Positions 24,201 to 34,456 of a DNA stretch of 34,811 nucleotides are shown here, piece after piece. The notes under the pieces are model-generated. The model saw only the letters and a list, made by a program, of their open reading frames with translations, did no database searches and was not told the DNA's origin. The position numbers and the translations under genes were made by a program. This DNA is from Hyphomicrobiales bacterium. Its GTDB lineage: Bacteria; Pseudomonadota; Alphaproteobacteria; Rhizobiales; Beijerinckiaceae. The stretch is from contig JAPLOW010000042.1 of assembly GCA_026400555.1 (NCBI GenBank), forward strand, positions 1-34,811, in the 5' to 3' direction. Position 1 is the stretch's first letter. Each line of letters opens with the position of its first letter.

Positions 24201-25784
24201 TCAGTTCATCGTGACCCAGCGGATCTCCAGCCAGTTGTCGGGCCTCACCGGCGTCGAGACATTCTTGCGCATGGCGTAGACCAGCACCTGATTGTAGAGC
24301 GACACGAAGAACACGTCGTCCGTGATCTTCTTGTAAAGCGCCTTCATCATCGCCTCGCGCTTCCTGGGATCCATCTCGTCACGCGCCGCCGCGATCTCCT
24401 TGTCGAGGGCCGGATCGGCGACGTTGGAGTAGTTGTAGATGCCCTCCCCCTTCTTGTCGTCGCGGGTCATCAGCATGGTCTCAAGCGAGTACATGCCGTC
24501 GAAGTAGGGGGAGTTGAAGCCCATCATGTACATCGACGTGTCGCGGTCCCAGATCTTGGGGAAGTAGCGGGCGCGGGGCATGGCGTTGAGCGTCGGCTTC
24601 AGCCCGATCTGCGACATCATCGTCGCCATCGTCTTGCAGACCTGCTCGTCATTCACGTAGCGGTCATTCGGGCAATCGAAGGTGAACCCGAAGCCGTTCG
24701 GATAGCCCGCTTCGGCGAGCAATTGCCGCGCCCTCTCGCGATTGGTGGTCACGGTCCTGTCAAGCGCCGGATCATAGCCGACATTGCCCGGCGCGAGGAT
24801 CTGCGTGGTCGGGCTCGCCAGTCCGCGCATCACCGTGCGCACGACGGCGTCGCGGTCAACGGCCAGGTTGATGGCCTGGCGGACACGAACATCCTTGAAC
24901 GGATTCCGGTCAGTGTCGGCATATTTGAGCTTGTCGCTTTTGAGGTCGAAGCCGAAGAAAATTGTGCGGAATTCGTCAACCTTCGCAATCTTGAGGTCGG
25001 CGTTCTGCTGTAGCCGCGCCACATCCTGGGCCGGAACATCGATGACGATGTCGAGTTCTCCCGACAGCAGCGCCGCGACCCGCGTCGGGTCGGACGCGAT
25101 CGGCGTCCAGACCACTTCGGTGATGTCACCATCAAGCGGACCCCAGTACTGTGGGACGCGCTGCAGCACGGTCTTCGAATCCGGCGCACGGCTGGCCAAC
25201 CTGTATGGACCGGTGCCATTGGCATTGAGGGCGGTGTAGCTCTCCTGCTTGTCCTTGAGGTTCTGCGGCGTCAGCGCATTGTTCTTCTCCGACCACAGCT
25301 TGCTCATGATCGGCACGTAGAGAAGCTTGTCCGGCAGGAGTTGATCGGGCCGCGGGCTCACGATATCGAAAGTCAGATCGTCGACCGGCGTCACTGTCAG
25401 GCCAGCGACGTAGGAGGCAAACTGCGAGGTTGCGCCCTGCGCCCGCAGGATGGTGAAGGCGACGTCAGCCGAACTCAGCGCCGAACCGTCGTGGAACTTC
25501 ACGCCCGGCCTCAGCTTGAAGCGCCATGTTGTCGGGTTCGTCTGGGTCCAGCTTTCGGCGAGCGCCGGCGCCTTGTTGAGGGCCTTGTCACGCGTGATCA
25601 GCGGCTCGTAGATCATCGACAGCAGTGTGATTGTCGTCTGGATGTTCTGCGCCTGGGGATCCATCGTACCGGCATCGGCCTGCGCGCCGATCCGCAGCGT
25701 CTTCGTCCAGGCCGGGCCCGATGACACAAGCAATCCTGTGCTCAGGATGATTCCCGCCAGGCCGCGCCATGTTGGCTTCAACAT
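24201..25784 (-). CDS. ABC peptide-type solute-binding protein (family 5)
   Basis: This 527-residue periplasmic protein starts with a signal peptide (GLAGIILSTGLLVSSGPAW, cleavage near AWTKT). Family landmarks include AGTMDPQAQNIQ, TWRFKLRPGVKFHDGS, DVRVRQAINLAVDRDAVV, ARQLLAEAGYPNGFGF and YSNVADPALDKEIAAARDE. Family 5 proteins bind di/oligopeptides, opines, nickel or related ligands. AAAGGAG is an excellent ribosome site seven bases before ATG 25784, consistent with the high output needed for a binding protein. It follows the dppC-like gene after 55 bases. The hydantoinase genes downstream suggest a cyclic amide or modified amino acid as ligand, an inference. Confidence 0.92.
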   Translation of the reverse strand: MLKPTWRGLAGIILSTGLLVSSGPAWTKTLRIGAQADAGTMDPQAQNIQTTITLLSMIYEPLITRDKALNKAPALAESWTQTNPTTWRFKLRPGVKFHDGSALSSADVAFTILRAQGATSQFASYVAGLTVTPVDDLTFDIVSPRPDQLLPDKLLYVPIMSKLWSEKNNALTPQNLKDKQESYTALNANGTGPYRLASRAPDSKTVLQRVPQYWGPLDGDITEVVWTPIASDPTRVAALLSGELDIVIDVPAQDVARLQQNADLKIAKVDEFRTIFFGFDLKSDKLKYADTDRNPFKDVRVRQAINLAVDRDAVVRTVMRGLASPTTQILAPGNVGYDPALDRTVTTNRERARQLLAEAGYPNGFGFTFDCPNDRYVNDEQVCKTMATMMSQIGLKPTLNAMPRARYFPKIWDRDTSMYMMGFNSPYFDGMYSLETMLMTRDDKKGEGIYNYSNVADPALDKEIAAARDEMDPRKREAMMKALYKKITDDVFFVSLYNQVLVYAMRKNVSTPVRPDNWLEIRWVTMN

Positions 25785-25839
25785 TGGTGATCTCCTTTGG
25801 TGTGTTGCGTCGCGCGATGCGACCGTTTCTCAAGTCCAG

Positions 25840-26796
25840 TCATTTCAGGCTTGGATTCAGCGCGTCCCTCAGAAAGTCGCCCAGCAGGTTCACGGCCAGC
25901 ACCAGAAACAGCAGGGCAAAGCCCGGAAACATGGCCAGCCACCATTCGCCCGACAGCAGATAGCCGTTGCCGACCCGGATGAGCGTTCCGAGCGAGGGCT
26001 GCGTCGGGGGAACGCCAAGGCCAACGAAGGACAGCGTCGCCTCCAGAATGATCGCGACCGCCAGCTGGATGGTCGCGATGACGAAGACCGGCGTGGCGAC
26101 ATTGGGAAGAATATGCCGGAACAGGATAAAGCCGGTCGGCTGACCCATCATCCGGGCCGCGAGCACGTAATTGTGCCGGCTCACCACAAGCGTGGAGCCC
26201 CGCACGGTCCGCGCATACTGCACCCAGCCGGAGAGGGCGATGGCGACAATGATGATCGAAATCGCGTGTCTTTGATGCGCCTGCTCTCCGAAGGCAGACC
26301 GCAGAAGACCGTCGAACAGAACAGCGACCAGCATGGCCGGGAAGGTGAGCTGGACATCGGCAACCCGCATGATCAGGCTGTCGATCCAGCCGCCATAGAA
26401 GCCGGCAATCAGCCCGAGCGACACGCCGATCGCGACCGACAGCGCTACCGCCGCGACGCTGACGAACAGCGAGACCCGCAGGCCGTAGATGATCGCGGAC
26501 AGGACATCGCGGCCCTGGTCGTCGGCGCCAAGCACGAACCGCCAGCTCCCGCCCTCCAGCCAGGCGGGTGGACGGAAAGCATCGGCGAAGTCGAGCGTCG
26601 ACAGATCGAACACTGGATGCGGCGCCACCAGCGAGGGAAAGCTGGCCGCAAGGACGTAGAGGCTGACCACGACTAACGCGAACAGGGCAACGGGAGAACT
26701 CCTGAAATCCCGCGCCAGATCACTGTCTATCCAACGGCGCGCAGCGTCCGACAGGCGTCCCCAGCGGCTGCGGGCGGATGTGGACAGGGCGCTCAA
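25840..26796 (-). CDS. ABC peptide-type permease (DppC-like)
   Basis: The 318-residue membrane protein has an N-terminal helix (FALVVVSLYVLAA), then the extracytoplasmic FVLGADDQGRDVLSAIIYG of DppC/OppC, and the EAA loop ARMMGQPTGFILFRHILPN. Several further helices end at NLLGDFLRDALNPSLK. The frame is open far upstream (27453), but that sequence shadows dppB. The likely start is TTG 26796, which shares TTGA with the dppB stop and has a run of G residues just upstream. It pairs with the DppB-like permease to form the membrane channel. Confidence 0.9.
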   Translation of the reverse strand: MSALSTSARSRWGRLSDAARRWIDSDLARDFRSSPVALFALVVVSLYVLAASFPSLVAPHPVFDLSTLDFADAFRPPAWLEGGSWRFVLGADDQGRDVLSAIIYGLRVSLFVSVAAVALSVAIGVSLGLIAGFYGGWIDSLIMRVADVQLTFPAMLVAVLFDGLLRSAFGEQAHQRHAISIIIVAIALSGWVQYARTVRGSTLVVSRHNYVLAARMMGQPTGFILFRHILPNVATPVFVIATIQLAVAIILEATLSFVGLGVPPTQPSLGTLIRVGNGYLLSGEWWLAMFPGFALLFLVLAVNLLGDFLRDALNPSLK

Positions 26797-27779
26797 GCGA
26801 TGCCCCCCTTGTCCGAGAGCCGGATGCGCGGATCGATTGCGACATAAAGCAGGTCGGTCAGGAAATTGATCGTGACGAACACCAGCGCGATGAAGACAAG
26901 AAAGGCGGAGAGCACCGGAATATCGGCCGCCGCGACGGACTGCAGGAACAGCAGGCCGAGCCCCGGCCATTGAAACACCGTCTCGGTCACCACCGCGAAG
27001 CCAATAATGGAGCCGAGCTGAAGGCCGACAACGGTGACCACGGGCACAAGGGTGTTGGCGAGCGCGTGGCGCAGGTTCACGGCCCTGCCTGGCAGCCCGC
27101 GGGCGCGGGCAAAGCGGACAAAGTCGGTCCGCAAGGCCTCGATCATCTGCGCCCGCACCAGCCGCATGATCATGGCGATCTGGAAGACCGAAATCGTGAT
27201 CGCAGGCATCAGAATCGCCTTGAGCCCGCTGATGGTCAGCAGACCTGTGGTCCACAGCGAGCCGAGGCGGACGGTTTCGCCACGCCCGAACGAGGGCAGC
27301 CAGCCCAGTGTCACGCTGAAGATGAAGATCAGCAGCATGCCCATGAAGAATGACGGCATCGAGATGCCGACGAGCGATGCGGCCATGGTGAGCCGGCTGA
27401 GCAGCCCATCCGGACGGAGCGCGGTGTAGACGCCTGCCGGAATGCCGATGCACAGGGCGATGGCCATGCCGACCAGCGCAAGCTCCATGGTCGCCGGCAC
27501 CCGTTCAGCGAGCACGCGCAGCACCGGCTGCCCCAGCCGGTAGCTCAGCCCGAAATCGCCTCGGAGCATGCTCACGACATAATCGATGAACTGCAGCGGC
27601 AGTGGTCCATCGAGACCCATCTGCCGCCGCAACTCGTCGCGCTGCAACCCGGTCGAATTCGCGCCCAGGATGGCGACGACCGGATCGCCCAAGAAGCGGA
27701 ACATGAGAAAGGCGAGCAGGCTGACCGCGGCCAGCACAAGAACGGTCTGCCCGAGGCGCTGGCTCAGATACACGATCAT
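26793..27779 (-). CDS. ABC peptide-type permease (DppB-like)
   Basis: The 328-residue protein opens MIVYLSQRLGQTVLVLAAVSLLAFLMFRFLGDPV, typical of DppB, and has about six helices. ELALVGMAIALCIGIPAGVYTAL and the EAA loop ARARGLPGRAVNLRHALANTLVPV contact the ATPases. Its ATG overlaps the upstream aminotransferase stop as ATGA, and its own stop overlaps the dppC-like TTG. The encoded importer needs ATP-binding subunits; those are about 1.5 kb upstream, beyond the aminotransferase and a regulatory gap. Confidence 0.93.
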   Translation of the reverse strand: MIVYLSQRLGQTVLVLAAVSLLAFLMFRFLGDPVVAILGANSTGLQRDELRRQMGLDGPLPLQFIDYVVSMLRGDFGLSYRLGQPVLRVLAERVPATMELALVGMAIALCIGIPAGVYTALRPDGLLSRLTMAASLVGISMPSFFMGMLLIFIFSVTLGWLPSFGRGETVRLGSLWTTGLLTISGLKAILMPAITISVFQIAMIMRLVRAQMIEALRTDFVRFARARGLPGRAVNLRHALANTLVPVVTVVGLQLGSIIGFAVVTETVFQWPGLGLLFLQSVAAADIPVLSAFLVFIALVFVTINFLTDLLYVAIDPRIRLSDKGGIA

Positions 27780-28999
27780 GCGGAAGCCCGCCCGGCCGCA
27801 AGCCCCGCCTCGGCCAGGCCCTCGAAATCGCCGGCTTCGTTGTAGGCCTGAACCGAGATCCTCAGATGCAGCGCGCCGCCCGCGGTCGTGATGGCGGTCT
27901 CAAAGCCGTGTCGGTCGTACAGCCAGTCATGAACGCGCGCGGATGCCTCGCGCGTCGCCGGCAGGTCGCCCGGCAGGCGCAAGGCCGCCATCGCCGGCGC
28001 AAGCGCCGGACTGCAGGTCGCAGGCATTCCCGTCATCTGGCTGATCGACCCCGCGATCGTGGCCGCCAGCGCGCGGTTGCGCTGCCGGAGGCGCGGGCCT
28101 CCCAGCTTCGCATGAAAGCGGATGGCGGCCGGGATGGCCAGCCAGGCCGAGGCGTCGCGCGTTCCGGTTTTGTCGAACTCGGCGGTGAAGCCCTGTCCGT
28201 AGGCATGCGAGATCGCCAATGGATGAATGGTGGCGGCCGGCGCGCGCGAGACGGCGACAAAGCCGGCGCCCTTGGGCGCACACAGCCATTTGTGGCAGTT
28301 GCCGACATACCAGTCGGCGCCGATGGCGTCGATGTCGAGATCAACCAGCCCGGGCGCGTGGGCGCCATCGACCAGCACGGGGATGCCGCGCTCCCTGCCA
28401 AGTGCCGCGATCGCCTCAACCGGAAAGATCGTTGCGGATCCCGACGTAACATGGTCGATGACGATGAGACGCGTGCGCTGGGTCAAGCCGGCCCGGATCG
28501 CCTCGACGATTTCATCTGCCTCGCGCACCGGCAGGGGCACATTGACCTCGCGCAGCACAGCCCCTGTCCTGCTCGCCACGTAGCGGACCGCGTTCCGCAG
28601 CGCATTGTAAACATGGTCTGTCGTCAGGATCTCGTCATCCGGTGCGAAGTCGAGGCTCCGCAGCACCGCACTGGCGCCCGACGTGGCGTTGTCGACAAAA
28701 GCAAGACGATCAGGCTCTGTTCCGAGGAACGCGGCAAGCTCGGTGGCCGCGGCGCGCAGCAGGCCGGGCAGCTCGTTCATGAAGAACCGGGGCGGGTTGG
28801 ACTCCATACGTCGCTGCCAGCCCCGTTGCTCCCCCAGGACAGACAAAGGCGTGGCGCCGTAGCCGCCATGATTGAGGTGGCACACATTCGGATCGAGGCC
28901 CCACAGGCTCAACAGATGTCGGCCATAGCGCGACGCGTCCTCCTCACCGCACGGCGATGCGTCCTTCCGCTGCGGTTCGTGACTGGCGGTCGCTGTCAT
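27776..28999 (-). CDS. Class V aminotransferase-fold enzyme (isopenicillin-N-epimerase-like)
   Basis: The 407-residue PLP enzyme contains HLNHGGYGATPLSVL, FVDNATSGASAVLRSL, VLVDGAHAPGLVDLDID (Asp211, His214) and VGNCHKWLCAPKGAGF (Lys237 for the Schiff base). These match the isopenicillin-N-epimerase / cysteine-desulfurase-like branch of class V. Members include epimerases, lyases and aminotransferases, so the reaction is open. No Cys-containing desulfurase loop is evident. It is the first gene after the 235-base regulatory gap and is coupled to dppB, so it probably acts on the imported compound. The ribosome site before ATG 28999 is weak. Confidence 0.88.
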   Translation of the reverse strand: MTATASHEPQRKDASPCGEEDASRYGRHLLSLWGLDPNVCHLNHGGYGATPLSVLGEQRGWQRRMESNPPRFFMNELPGLLRAAATELAAFLGTEPDRLAFVDNATSGASAVLRSLDFAPDDEILTTDHVYNALRNAVRYVASRTGAVLREVNVPLPVREADEIVEAIRAGLTQRTRLIVIDHVTSGSATIFPVEAIAALGRERGIPVLVDGAHAPGLVDLDIDAIGADWYVGNCHKWLCAPKGAGFVAVSRAPAATIHPLAISHAYGQGFTAEFDKTGTRDASAWLAIPAAIRFHAKLGGPRLRQRNRALAATIAGSISQMTGMPATCSPALAPAMAALRLPGDLPATREASARVHDWLYDRHGFETAITTAGGALHLRISVQAYNEAGDFEGLAEAGLAAGRASA

Positions 29000-29234
29000 G
29001 TGGCACCGCGCCCGATGCTACGGCAAACCGCTGATGATGCCCTTGAAACCATGGTTTGTATTACAATCAGACAAGGCTGGAGCGTGCAAGACCGTTATCG
29101 GTCTGGCGGATCTTTTTGGCCGGCAGCGTTGTCGGGGTCGAGGGGGTGCGCGCTTTCTGTGGGCAGCGTTCCACGTTATGATGATCACTCATTTTTTTGC
29201 CGTCGACGGTGTCTGCATCTCGATGCTGGATGAA
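29000..29234 (-). promoter_or_regulatory. Regulatory gap upstream of the class V aminotransferase/dpp/hyu operon
   Basis: No gene is seen here. On the minus strand TTGCAC and TGTAAT 18 bases apart form a weak sigma-70-like promoter about 60-90 bases upstream of the start codon, overlapping the TTGTATTACAA operator. AAACCATGGTTT (29046-29057) is a perfect 12-bp palindrome abutting it. AGACCG-ttat-CGGTCT (29089-29104) is a third inverted repeat. There is a T7 run on the plus strand near 29190 with no good stem before it. Confidence 0.5.
29056..29066 (-). promoter_or_regulatory. FadR/GntR-type operator candidate
   Basis: TTGTATTACAA is a perfect TTGT-N3-ACAA palindrome fitting TNGTNNNACNA. It lies 57 bases upstream of the class V aminotransferase ATG, at or near the candidate -10. 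The half-sites are identical to those upstream of the RraA-like gene, suggesting one regulator for both transcripts. Confidence 0.55.
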
Positions 29235-30240
29235 CTAGCCGCCTCCAAAGGCGGCGAGAGGCATCAACGCGGCGGCTTCCCCGGCGCGGAGGCAGGCAAC
29301 ATCATGTGTGCCAGGCACGCGCTGGATGAGGGTCGGCATCTCGGTCTGGCACCTGGCGATCGCGATGGGACAGCGCCCGGAGAAGCGGCATCCAGGAGGC
29401 GGATTCATCGGGCTTGGCACATCGCCTTGCAGAATGATGCGCCGGCGCCCGCGTTCGACGGCGGGGTCCGGTACGGGGACTGCGGACAGCAGGGCCCGGG
29501 TGTAAGGATGCACCGGCGCCTTGTAGATGGCCGCCTTGTCGCCGGTTTCGATGATCTGGCCCATGTACATCACCGCAACGCGATGGGAGATGTGTTTTAT
29601 CACGTTCAGCCCGTGGGCGATGAACAGGTAAGAAAGCCCCAGCTTCTCCTGCAGGTCCTGCAGGAGGTTGACGATCTGGGCCTGGATCGAGACGTCGAGG
29701 GCGGAGACCGGCTCGTCGCAGACCAGCAGGGCCGGGTCGGTCGCGAGCGCACGGGCGAGCACGGCGCGTGCGGAAACCGGCCCGCATGCACCGGGCTGAG
29801 CCCCACGAGGTCCAGGAGCTCGCGGACGCGCTGCTGAACCGCGGTCTCTCCGCTGCGCAGACCGTGAAGGCGAACCGGCTCAGCAATCGCCTCGCCGACG
29901 CTCATCCGCGGATTCAGGCTGGCATAGGGATCCTGAAAGATCAGCTGGATGCGCCGGCGCAGCAGGCGGTCTGGCGCGGCCGCGGCGCCGCCGGCCGCCT
30001 GGCCATCGAACATCACCTTGCCCGCCGTCGGACGCACCAGGCCAAGAATCGCGCGGCCGACAGTGGTCTTGCCGCAACCCGACTCGCCGACAAGGCCCAG
30101 AGTTTCGCCGCGCCGGATCAGGAAACTCACGCCGTCCACCGCCTTGACGGTGCCGATATGCCGCTCGAAGACAACGCCGCGCTTGACCGGAAAATGGACT
30201 TCAAGGCCTTCGACCGCAAGCAGGATACCCGAATCCACGA

Positions 30241-30244
<4 letters not shown>
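29235..30244 (-). pseudogene. DppF-like ABC ATPase, broken by an out-of-frame deletion that removes the signature motif
   Basis: The N-terminal frame (TTG 30244, or GTG 30238 with AAGGA nine bases upstream) encodes Walker A GESGCGKT at 53-60 and the Q-loop FQDPYASLNPRMSVGEAI, and reads correctly to AGRFPH (His159). The other frame resumes at [28 protein letters not shown] (Walker B and D-loop) and ends with the oligopeptide C-terminal domain [11 protein letters not shown]. The expected E-F-S-G-G-Q-R-Q-R stretch between them is absent. Only about five bases separate the two parts at 29762-29768, so roughly 25 bases are missing by family spacing. The result is a truncated, frameshifted protein lacking the ABC signature. 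TTGA overlap with dppD shows it was co-translated. Confidence 0.85.
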
Positions 30245-31262
<1,018 letters not shown>

Positions 31263-31266
<4 letters not shown>

Positions 31267-32234
31267 GACGGGCCATTCTTTCGGTGAAAGGCAATGAGCG
31301 CACGGACGCCGTCGGCCAAAGGCACCGATGGCTGGAATCCGGCGTCCCTGACGATCCGGCTGATGTCGACCGGGGGGCGATCATCCTGTGGTCGCAAGCC
31401 GAGATCAATGGCCCCGGTCTCGTCGGACGTGGCCAAGCCTTCGGCACGGAACATCGCCGCAAGATCATGCAGGCCGACAGCGTCGCCAGACGCGATGTTG
31501 TAGATGACATCGTTCAGGCGCGGCGCCGCAAGCAGGGCTGCAACCGCGCTGCCGACATCGCCCCCATGCACCCAGTCACGCCGGACATTGGGGCCGGACA
31601 ACCTCACCGGCGCACCGCCATGGGCCGTCGCCAGCGCAAGCCTGTGAATCAGGCTGGTGCGCGCCGCCTTCCGGCTTTCCGTGGCGCGCTCGTGCTCGCC
31701 GTAGACGGCTGCAACGCGGACCGCGCAGACCGACATCTGCCCCGACGCGGCGACACGATGGGCCAGCCCTTCGCAGGCCAGCTTGGTTACGGCATAAAGC
31801 GATGACGGGGCGGCGGGGAGCGGGTCGGTCTCCCGCAGACGGTCTGGATAGACCATCTGACCGCTGTAGACGCCGGAGCTGGAGAACAGGACCATGCGGG
31901 TTGTGCTGCCGGTTGCGAGGGCGGCCGCAACCACATTGGCAGCACCGCCCGTGTTGACCGCCATGATTCTGGCCGCATCCCGGATTTCCTCGTCCGGATC
32001 TGGCGTGATGGCGGCCGCGTGCACGACCAGCGTCGGCCGCCACGCCTGCATGACCGCCCGAACCGCCTCCACATTGCAGACGTCCAGCGGCAGACGATCG
32101 ATCCGGTGATCTGCAAGGTCGCCCGGCGCAGGCGCAACATCAGTTGCCACGATGCGTTCGTGACCTGCCGCGACCAGCGCCTCCAGGATGTGCGCCCCGA
32201 CAAAGCCGGATGCGCCTGTGACCAGAACGGTCAT
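31263..32234 (-). CDS. NAD-dependent epimerase/dehydratase (extended SDR)
   Basis: The 323-residue protein has the extended-SDR dinucleotide motif VTGASGFVG at 5-13, the catalytic SSSGVYSG near 118-125 and YAVTK (Tyr147, Lys151). RRDWVHGGDVGSAVAALL is the usual C-terminal substrate-domain segment. It resembles UDP-glucose 4-epimerase-like and sugar-acid dehydrogenase members; without sugar-nucleotide genes nearby an oxidation of a polyol or hydroxy acid is as likely. It is coupled by ATGA overlaps to the Gfo/Idh gene upstream and dppD downstream. Confidence 0.88.
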
Positions 32235-33265
32235 GTCAGCATCTCCAGTCCATGGCGGGCATGGAAGTCAGGCAGCGCCACCGTTCGTCCGGTCTCGTGC
32301 GCCTCGATCGCGGCGAAGCAGAGCGACAGGCTGCGCAGATGGTCGCAGCCGTCACATGGAGCGGGCCCTTTCGCTGCAACCGCGTCGATGAAGGCGTCGA
32401 GCAGGGCCCGGCTGTCGTCGATGAAGGCCCGCGCGTCGGGCAGCTGGACCGGTGTGAGCGCGGCGTCGCCCTTCCGCGCCATCGCGAGATCGGAGAAAAG
32501 CTGACGCTGGATGATCACGCCATCAGCGCAATCGGTCCGCCATTCGAACTGCAACGCGTCCCAGCCACCTGACCATGTGCCGAAATAGCTGGCCTCAAGC
32601 CCGCCTTCAAAGCCGATCAGGCACGCGACATTGGCGTCGTGGGCATACATGCTCCACGGCGGATTGAAGCTGCGGCACGTTACCGTTTCAGGTTCTCGGC
32701 CATAGGCGAAGCGCAGCAGGTCGAGATGATGGATCGACTGCTCCAGCATCATCGGGTGGCGCATGGTCAGCGGATAACGGTTGAGACCGGGACGCAGGCC
32801 GTCCCGGTTGCGCTGATAGGTGAACTGTCCGAACCCCGGTCGGCCGAGCGTGCCGCCGGCAACCAGATCGCGGATTGCGCGGCTCACCGGCAAGTACCGG
32901 AAGTTCAGCCCCACCGTGAGCGGCAATTGCGCGCGCTCCATCAGCCGGACGATCGCGGCGGCTTCTGCAAGGTTGGCCGCAAGCGGTTTTTCCGCCAGGA
33001 GCGGCAGCCCGGCAGCGGCGATGGCCTCCGCCTGGGCAAGATGGCCATCGGGCGGGGTCACCAGCAGCACCGCCTCAGCGCCTGACCGGCGCAGCCCTGT
33101 TTCGAGATCGGCGAAAAGGGGCACGGCCTGATGACGGGTGGCGAACGCATCACGCCGCGCGGGATCGATGTCCACCGCGCCGCACAGCGCGGCAGCGGGA
33201 TGCGCAGCGACGATGTCGGCCCACATGCCACCGCGATTGCCAAGCCCGACCAGAAGGAATTTCAC
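32231..33265 (-). CDS. Gfo/Idh/MocA-family oxidoreductase
   Basis: The 344-residue protein opens MKFLLVGLGNRGGMW with a clear GxGxxG loop and has VTPPDGHLAQAEAIAAAG, AEKPLAANLAEA (Glu-Lys-Pro at 92-94) and MLEQSIHHLDLLRFAYG with the active-site His. The start is GTG at 33265, 15 bases after the aminotransferase stop; no stronger ATG is nearby. It belongs to the same family as the gene at 16953 but shares little sequence with it. Probable substrate is a polyol or sugar-like compound, not predictable here. Confidence 0.88.
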   Translation of the reverse strand: MKFLLVGLGNRGGMWADIVAAHPAAALCGAVDIDPARRDAFATRHQAVPLFADLETGLRRSGAEAVLLVTPPDGHLAQAEAIAAAGLPLLAEKPLAANLAEAAAIVRLMERAQLPLTVGLNFRYLPVSRAIRDLVAGGTLGRPGFGQFTYQRNRDGLRPGLNRYPLTMRHPMMLEQSIHHLDLLRFAYGREPETVTCRSFNPPWSMYAHDANVACLIGFEGGLEASYFGTWSGGWDALQFEWRTDCADGVIIQRQLFSDLAMARKGDAALTPVQLPDARAFIDDSRALLDAFIDAVAAKGPAPCDGCDHLRSLSLCFAAIEAHETGRTVALPDFHARHGLEMLT

Positions 33266-33280
33266 TGTGTCTGTTCCGCC

Positions 33281-34456
33281 CTATCCAACAAACAGGCGGT
33301 CTTTCACCGCCTCGATCCGACGGACCGCTTCCTCCATGCGCGCCAGCGGCTGAAGGAGGCTGATCCGGATGTGCTTGCCTTCCGGATCTGCAAACATGGT
33401 GCCGGGGAAGACGAGTACGCGTGCTTCCCTGAGCAGCATCTCGCAGAAGTCGGGAGCCGAGCGCCCGCTCGCCGAGACGTTGGTGTAGACATAGAACGCG
33501 CCGCCAGGGTGCCCGTAGGTGAAGCCAAGCCGGTCGAGAGCCTGCATCATGAAAGTGCGACGCTCGGCATAGGCCTTGACCATGGCGTCGACCGGCTCCT
33601 GAGGCCCGGTCAGCGCGGCCAACGCGGCGAACTGCGACGGCGTCGCGGCATTGATCGAGAGCGTGTGGCGCGGCTCGACCAGTCGGCGCACCACATCGCG
33701 CGGCGCAGCAACGTAGCCCACCCGCCAGCCGGTCATGGCGTAGGATTTGGAGAAGCCATTGAGCGTGATCGTGCGGTCCCGCATTCCGGGCAGCGTCGCG
33801 ATCGACAGGTGCTCGGAGCCGTCGAAGATGATCTTCGCGTAGATCTCGTCGGACATGACAATGATGTCCCGGGCGATCGCGATCCGCGCGATCTCACGCA
33901 CCATGTCCGGCGGTGTCACGGCGCCGGTCGGATTGTTCGGCGTGATCAGGACCAGCACCTTGGTCCGGGGCGTGATCTGCGCCTCGACCTCAGCCGGCAC
34001 CAGCGCATAATCGTCGTCCTCGCGCGTGGGCACCTCGACAACGACGCCGCCGCACATTGTCACCGCGGTGTCATACGAGGTGAAGCGCGGCGCGGGCAGC
34101 AAGACCTCGTCGCCTTTCTCGATCAGGGCGAGCATGCACAGCATCACCGCCTCCTGGGTTCCCGCCGTGACGATGATCTCGTCAGACGCGTAGTCGAGGC
34201 CGTATTCGCCTTTTAGCGAAGCCGAAATCGCCTCCCTGAGCTTCGGCAAGCCGGCGGGATGGGTGTAGTGGTGCTCATTGGCGTCGATGGCCTTCTTGGC
34301 CGCATCAACGATATGTGCGGGCGTGTGGAAGTCCGGGTCGCCGCGCCCGAGCGCGATCACGTCCGGCAGCGTCGCCGCCAGTTCGAGCATGCGCGTGCGG
34401 AACGACACATCCTCTTCATGCGCACGGTCGGACAAGGCCTTCAGCAAACGGCTCAT
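33281..34456 (-). CDS. Class I/II pyridoxal-phosphate aminotransferase
   Basis: The 391-residue enzyme is a fold-type I aminotransferase: LGRGDPDFHTP, YTHPAGLPKLREAI, VTAGTQEAVML, TPNNPTGAVTP (Asn175), MSDEIYAKIIFDG (Asp203, Tyr206) and NGFSKSYAMTGWRVGY (Lys237). The Arg in the C-terminal HIRISLLQP segment is the expected carboxylate contact. It fits the aspartate/aromatic-type AT group that transfers amino groups between amino acids and 2-oxo acids. ATG overlaps the upstream amidohydrolase stop. In this operon it could remove the amino group of an imported compound. Confidence 0.92.
   Translation of the reverse strand: MSRLLKALSDRAHEEDVSFRTRMLELAATLPDVIALGRGDPDFHTPAHIVDAAKKAIDANEHHYTHPAGLPKLREAISASLKGEYGLDYASDEIIVTAGTQEAVMLCMLALIEKGDEVLLPAPRFTSYDTAVTMCGGVVVEVPTREDDDYALVPAEVEAQITPRTKVLVLITPNNPTGAVTPPDMVREIARIAIARDIIVMSDEIYAKIIFDGSEHLSIATLPGMRDRTITLNGFSKSYAMTGWRVGYVAAPRDVVRRLVEPRHTLSINAATPSQFAALAALTGPQEPVDAMVKAYAERRTFMMQALDRLGFTYGHPGGAFYVYTNVSASGRSAPDFCEMLLREARVLVFPGTMFADPEGKHIRISLLQPLARMEEAVRRIEAVKDRLFVG

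Noticed and set aside
24123-25013. Plus-strand open frame of about 296 codons
   Set aside because: Antisense to the intact family 5 binding protein, His/Arg-rich, no motifs.
29180-29195. Intrinsic terminator with T7 run on the plus strand
   Set aside because: Only a 4-bp stem precedes it and no plus-strand gene ends nearby.
29762-29768. Programmed frameshift in the dppF-like gene
   Set aside because: There is no slippery run, and a shift alone would not restore the missing signature residues; a deletion explains it.
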